Of a DNA stretch of 64,000 bases, positions 41,051 through 64,000 are shown piece by piece. A model generated the notes under the pieces. It was not told where the DNA came from. It did not search any database and was given only the letters and a program-made list of their open reading frames with translations. Origin of the DNA: Amorphochlora amoebiformis (Eukaryota; Cercozoa; Chlorarachniophyceae). The stretch is taken from assembly GCA_054601695.1 (NCBI GenBank), contig BAAHQB010000043.1, positions 124,001 to 188,000 on the forward strand, written 5' to 3'. Each line of letters begins with the position of its first letter. Positions within the stretch are counted from its first letter, which is position 1. A program made the position numbers and the translations under genes.

Positions 41051-50852
<9,802 letters not shown>

Positions 50853-51216
50853 CTTATCCGTCCTCTCAGAGCCCCTGAATCGAACTCAACAACCAAATTT
50901 AAACCAGTACTCCTTGTAAGACCCTACGTGATATATACAGAGGTCTGAGAGCGCCGTGATATGTATCCGAAATTTATGGTTTCGTTGGGAACGTCTTAAA
51001 AATCGGCTGTATATGCTCAAAAAACAAGTAAAAAATGCGGGAAAAGTGGTCAATTGTATACGGCAATACGATTTCAGTGTTGAGGGCAAACCCTAATTGA
51101 TTTGGGTAGCTGTAACAGGCGAAATAAGCGGAGGTTTTCAGCCTCGCTCCTCTTTGCAGCACCGGCCGACAAATTCTTCCAAATGTATAACAAAAAAAAG
51201 TCGGTGATTCTAAAAA
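50853..51216. promoter_or_regulatory. Divergent promoter region between MOB1 and SAM-protein genes
   Basis: 364 bp of non-repetitive sequence between two outward-facing ATG codons. Frames on the minus strand are open here but have no splice support. No TATA box or known element recognised. Confidence 0.5.
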
Positions 51217-52387
51217 ATGTCCACCAGCCGGAGCCCCCCGTGCGCGCGGTCGAGAGGGTCATCCCCTCAAAATCGTAAGATCACCGTCGACACTTTCGCC
51301 AACTTCACAGAATCCAAGTTGGAGGATTGGCTGAGGGCAATCAGCGGAGAGTTTGGCTTGAATAAGGAGGTAGACGCATCTTTCCGTTTCTCGATATCTT
51401 CATCGGCTAAACTGTGGTTTAATTCGCAGACTATCGACGCTCTCTTGGAGGAGGAGCTCGACGGAGAGACACTTCTTTCGCTCAGCGATGACCAGCTGGA
51501 AAAAATTTTGAAGAAAGTAGGCTTGAACACGAAAACAGAAGAATCTTCTGAGACTACCTACTTGTACAGATGGGACGAGTGAGAAAAATTCGTCGTGCGC
51601 TCCAATCATTGGTACCGGCCGGCGGTACCCAGGATTCGAAATCTGTTGAGACTAAGGAAGACGAGCGCTCCCAGGGCACAGGTCAAGATAGGGACCGGTT
51701 GTCTCCTCGTGCGATCAAATCGTCACATCACCGAAGATCTGACACTGACTGTAAGCTCTCTTTCATAGATTCTTGTCCCTTTCAGGCATCTTGACCCTAT
51801 CCACTTTCTAGGGGGCGCCCATGGTGCACCTTTGCGCCGGATAGACCACAAGCGCTTTAACTCCACCATGAATGCCGGCGGGAATTATTTTGGGAACGGG
51901 AGCAACAGTTCACTCCAATCCTCGCTGCATTCTCTACCTCGAGAAATGAGTCGGAATATTCCACGTGATGGCAGCGGTCGATCCGCAGGGAACGCTAGAA
52001 TGAGATCAGTTGAGACAGAAAACGACGGTATCCGCTTACGACCTTAAGTGATCCCACCCTTTCTGACATTGCATGTGTCAGGGCAATGTCCGAACATGTG
52101 TGGTTGGGAGCCCGACTCAGGAAGGTGACCACCCCAACGTTGACTTCCCAGTCGTTAAGATACAAATCTAAGTAGCCACGTATTTCCAATCAGCACCGTG
52201 CCCGATTCCGTTCAGATGGCGCGACACATCGCAAATGATTGCCCTATGGCAATCATTAGCTGCAAGTAGTACTATAATCCCAACCGATTGCATCACAATA
52301 ATGTTTAAAATTGCAGGTATAGGAAGGTGGGATGCACCTTCGAATGCAGACGAATGGAGGTGGGGCCCACGTCAACCTGCAACTTAA
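51217..52387 (+). CDS. SAM-domain-like protein, 7 exons
   Basis: Exons 51217-51369, 51430-51516, 51570-51750, 51812-52027, 52082-52124, 52216-52265, 52317-52387; 801 nt, 266 residues, all GT-AG and in phase. Residues about 33-95 look like a SAM domain split over three exons: KLEDWLRAISGEFGLNKE, ELDGETLLSLSDDQLEKILK and MGRVRKIRRALQSLV. SAM domains mediate protein-protein or RNA contacts. The rest is Ser/Arg/Asn-rich and probably disordered, ending in a Trp-rich stretch (WRDTSQMIALWQSLA). Exons 5-7 rest on splice signals only; a simpler model ends at the TAA at 52045. Introns are all 50-91 nt, no repeats. Confidence 0.65.
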
Positions 52388-52455
52388 ATAATAATAATTT
52401 GCACACCATCGTCACATATACTTGCCTGACCTGACCCACTTTACTCTCTACTTAG
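52388..52455. other. Very short gap between SAM and Tudor genes
   Basis: About 70 bp separate the proposed stop of the SAM gene and the proposed ATG of the Tudor gene, and the ATG is preceded by an acceptor-like CTCTACTTAG. Either the genes are packed head to tail or they are one gene whose joining exon I mis-set. Confidence 0.4.
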
Positions 52456-55684
<3,229 letters not shown>

Positions 55685-55807
55685 TCATAACGAGCCACTG
55701 AAAACGACATCCTGTGTGTGTTTACGCTTCCCGCGTATAATCTGTACATATGTATGTTTTTAATATATATTATATATATATATATATATAATTGTACTAT
55801 ATATTAA

Positions 55808-55851
<44 letters not shown>

Positions 55852-55862
55852 TAAAGAAATAT

Positions 55863-55906
<44 letters not shown>

Positions 55907-55969
55907 TTAAAAACGCTTACACATTATTACATAATTTTACATATATTTATATATACCGAAATAATTAAC

Positions 55970-56049
<80 letters not shown>

Positions 56050-56078
56050 CATACATATGCATATACACAATTTATATA

Positions 56079-56119
<41 letters not shown>

Positions 56120-56252
56120 ACATCCATTAAAACAATATACATTCATTCGAATAAAACCAAAACCGATATATATAAACAGCTTAATATCTTGACTGACCTC
56201 ATCATTGTATGGCTTATTCGTTTCGAACCGATTCCCACGCTTAGCTACGGCG

Positions 56253-56253
<1 letters not shown>
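55685..56253 (-). CDS. Candidate terminal exon and partner, unresolved
   Basis: A minus-strand exon 55741-55685 after the acceptor ATGTACAG reads [18 protein letters not shown] and stop TGA. It can follow in phase from a segment ending at 56198 (ETNKPYNDE, donor GTCAGTC). That segment is half of a duplicated exon (see 56198-56385), which leaves the route unclear. No family recognised. Confidence 0.3.
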
Positions 56254-56302
<49 letters not shown>

Positions 56303-56341
56303 TGTATGGCTTATTCGTTTCGAACCGATTCCCACGCTTAG

Positions 56342-58532
<2,191 letters not shown>

Positions 58533-58549
58533 CTTTTGATATATATGTT

Positions 58550-58615
<66 letters not shown>

Positions 58616-58617
58616 TA

Positions 58618-58653
<36 letters not shown>

Positions 58654-59234
58654 ATATATATTTATACATTTCTACATATATATACATATATATATATAAT
58701 ATATTTACGTATAATAATGCATAAAAACACATACAAAATTTAGTTTGACCTTTTCCAAGCGAAATAACCCAAGAAGTGTCAATCAGTCGATATCTTGATG
58801 CAGAACCGTATTCGCGCATACCCAATACACACACACGCTCCTGGCCTCCCTTTCCCTTCCGTCCGACTACCGAATACTTCCTCCCGGTTTTTCCTCTACT
58901 CGTGCTTATCGTTTTTCACAGATCAGCCAAATCAAGCTTCCATTCAGACGAATGTCATACGTCAAATCGAAACCCCTTCCCTCCCTTTCTTTCAGAAGAT
59001 CCGGAAAGAGGTACAATGAGTGTTTCTTTTTGAATGTTTTTTGCGCTTTTCTTTTTCTGACGTAAGGGGGAGTGGCTGACCTTGGACTCGCCAATTTCCT
59101 CTCACGTTTTCATCTTTCCATCTTCCCACATATTTCAAGGGCTCGAGGACTTCCATAACCGGGGACACGTGCCGTGGACGCTCGAAACGTGTCATACACG
59201 CTTGGCACGTGTCATTTAAATATAAAAAAAAATG
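58533..59234. other. Unassigned island between exon 58532 and tRNA-Thr
   Basis: 58740-59220 is ordinary, non-repetitive sequence open in several frames on both strands, with C/T-rich stretches on the + strand. Two CACGTG palindromes lie at 59166-59171 and 59206-59211. I could not build a supported exon. Confidence 0.45.
59224..59232 (-). terminator. RNA polymerase III terminator of tRNA-Thr
   Basis: A run of nine T on the minus strand begins three bases after the tRNA discriminator base, as expected for Pol III termination. Confidence 0.85.
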
Positions 59235-59306
59235 AGCCGACTCGGAGATTTGAACTCCGGACCTTTGGTTTACAAGACCAATGCTCTGCCCCTAAGCTAA
59301 GCCGGC
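59235..59306 (-). tRNA. tRNA-Thr (anticodon TGT)
   Basis: Minus strand, 72 nt, no intron. The acceptor stem GCCGGCT pairs with AGTCGGC (one G-T pair); D arm GCTTAGGGGCAGAGC; anticodon arm TTGGT-CTTGTAA-ACCAA with anticodon TGT, reading ACA (Thr); variable AGGTC; T arm CGGAG-TTCAAAT-CTCCG containing the B box. The discriminator is T. No CCA is encoded, as usual in eukaryotes. A T9 terminator follows. Confidence 0.95.
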
Positions 59307-59594
59307 ATGAGAATTAGATTTCGCACAAATACGTCGCAAATACAATACCCTTACTCTTCTCTTTGCACCCGATGGAGCTCAGGGTAAGGGTCAAGAGTCA
59401 AAAATCGAGAGCAGAGGGGAGACAGAGGGGGGGGGGGGAAGGTTGGTTTCTTATTTTCAGGTTAATTTTTCGGTGGGGGGGAGTGGAAAAGAAGGGAGAT
59501 GGATAAAATGCGGCACATCTGTCGTCATAGACCGAATTGTATCTACTCCCTGCTCTCAACCTTGAGTGTATATTAAGCCCTCTAATACTAATGA

Positions 59595-64000
<4,406 letters not shown>

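Overview
The window is nuclear DNA of a eukaryote with dense spliceosomal introns. The sequence shows (TA)n microsatellite over a large share of its length (not counted), interstitial TTAGGG/CCCTAA telomere-type arrays, GT-AG introns, an intron-less tRNA-Thr, and proteins of eukaryotic families (PPR, DH-PH-FYVE-C2 RhoGEF, MOB1, Tudor, SAM). TTAGGG telomeres and mixed short/long introns fit many protists and opisthokonts; I cannot name the organism. Almost all long Tyr/Ile open frames are (TA)n read as codons and are not genes.

Layout, left to right. 86-11388 (-): a PPR-type protein in two exon chains, probably one gene. 11929-12130 (-): a candidate exon. 12886-14378 (+): multi-pass membrane protein, 5 exons. 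14609-16401 (+): small basic protein. 16690-18231 (+): 101-residue protein with two membrane segments. 19610-20151 (+): last two exons of another gene. 21419-38395 (-): a 28-exon gene for a 628-residue DH-PH-FYVE-C2 Rho exchange factor. 38511-40159 (+): an 11-exon DPF-motif protein, divergent from the RhoGEF. 41051-50852 (-): a 13-exon MOB1. 51217-52387 (+): SAM-type protein, divergent from MOB1. 52456-54820 (+): coiled-coil protein with two Tudor-like folds. 55685-58532 (-): unresolved exons. 59235-59306 (-): tRNA-Thr(TGT). 59595-63422 (+): 5' part of a gene leaving the window. Exon models were built by hand from splice signals, reading-frame phase across each intron, and family motifs.

The most unusual thing is intron architecture. 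Long introns are not random (TA)n: many hold serial copies of the edge of the neighbouring exon with its own splice site (20-60 bp units), separated by (TA)n. Only the copy joined to the full exon fits the reading frame; the others are decoys. Telomere-type repeats begin exactly at, or within about 12 nt of, four 5' splice sites, while pyrimidine-rich minisatellites sit just upstream of five 3' splice sites. Genes next door (38511-40159, 12886-14378) have only short 50-80 nt introns without any of this. CTAG-rich islands occupy the three convergent intergenic gaps.

Functionally, RhoGEF, MOB1 and the DPF endocytic-type protein all belong to cell cortex, division and trafficking biology, but I see no evidence that they are co-regulated beyond two divergent promoters.
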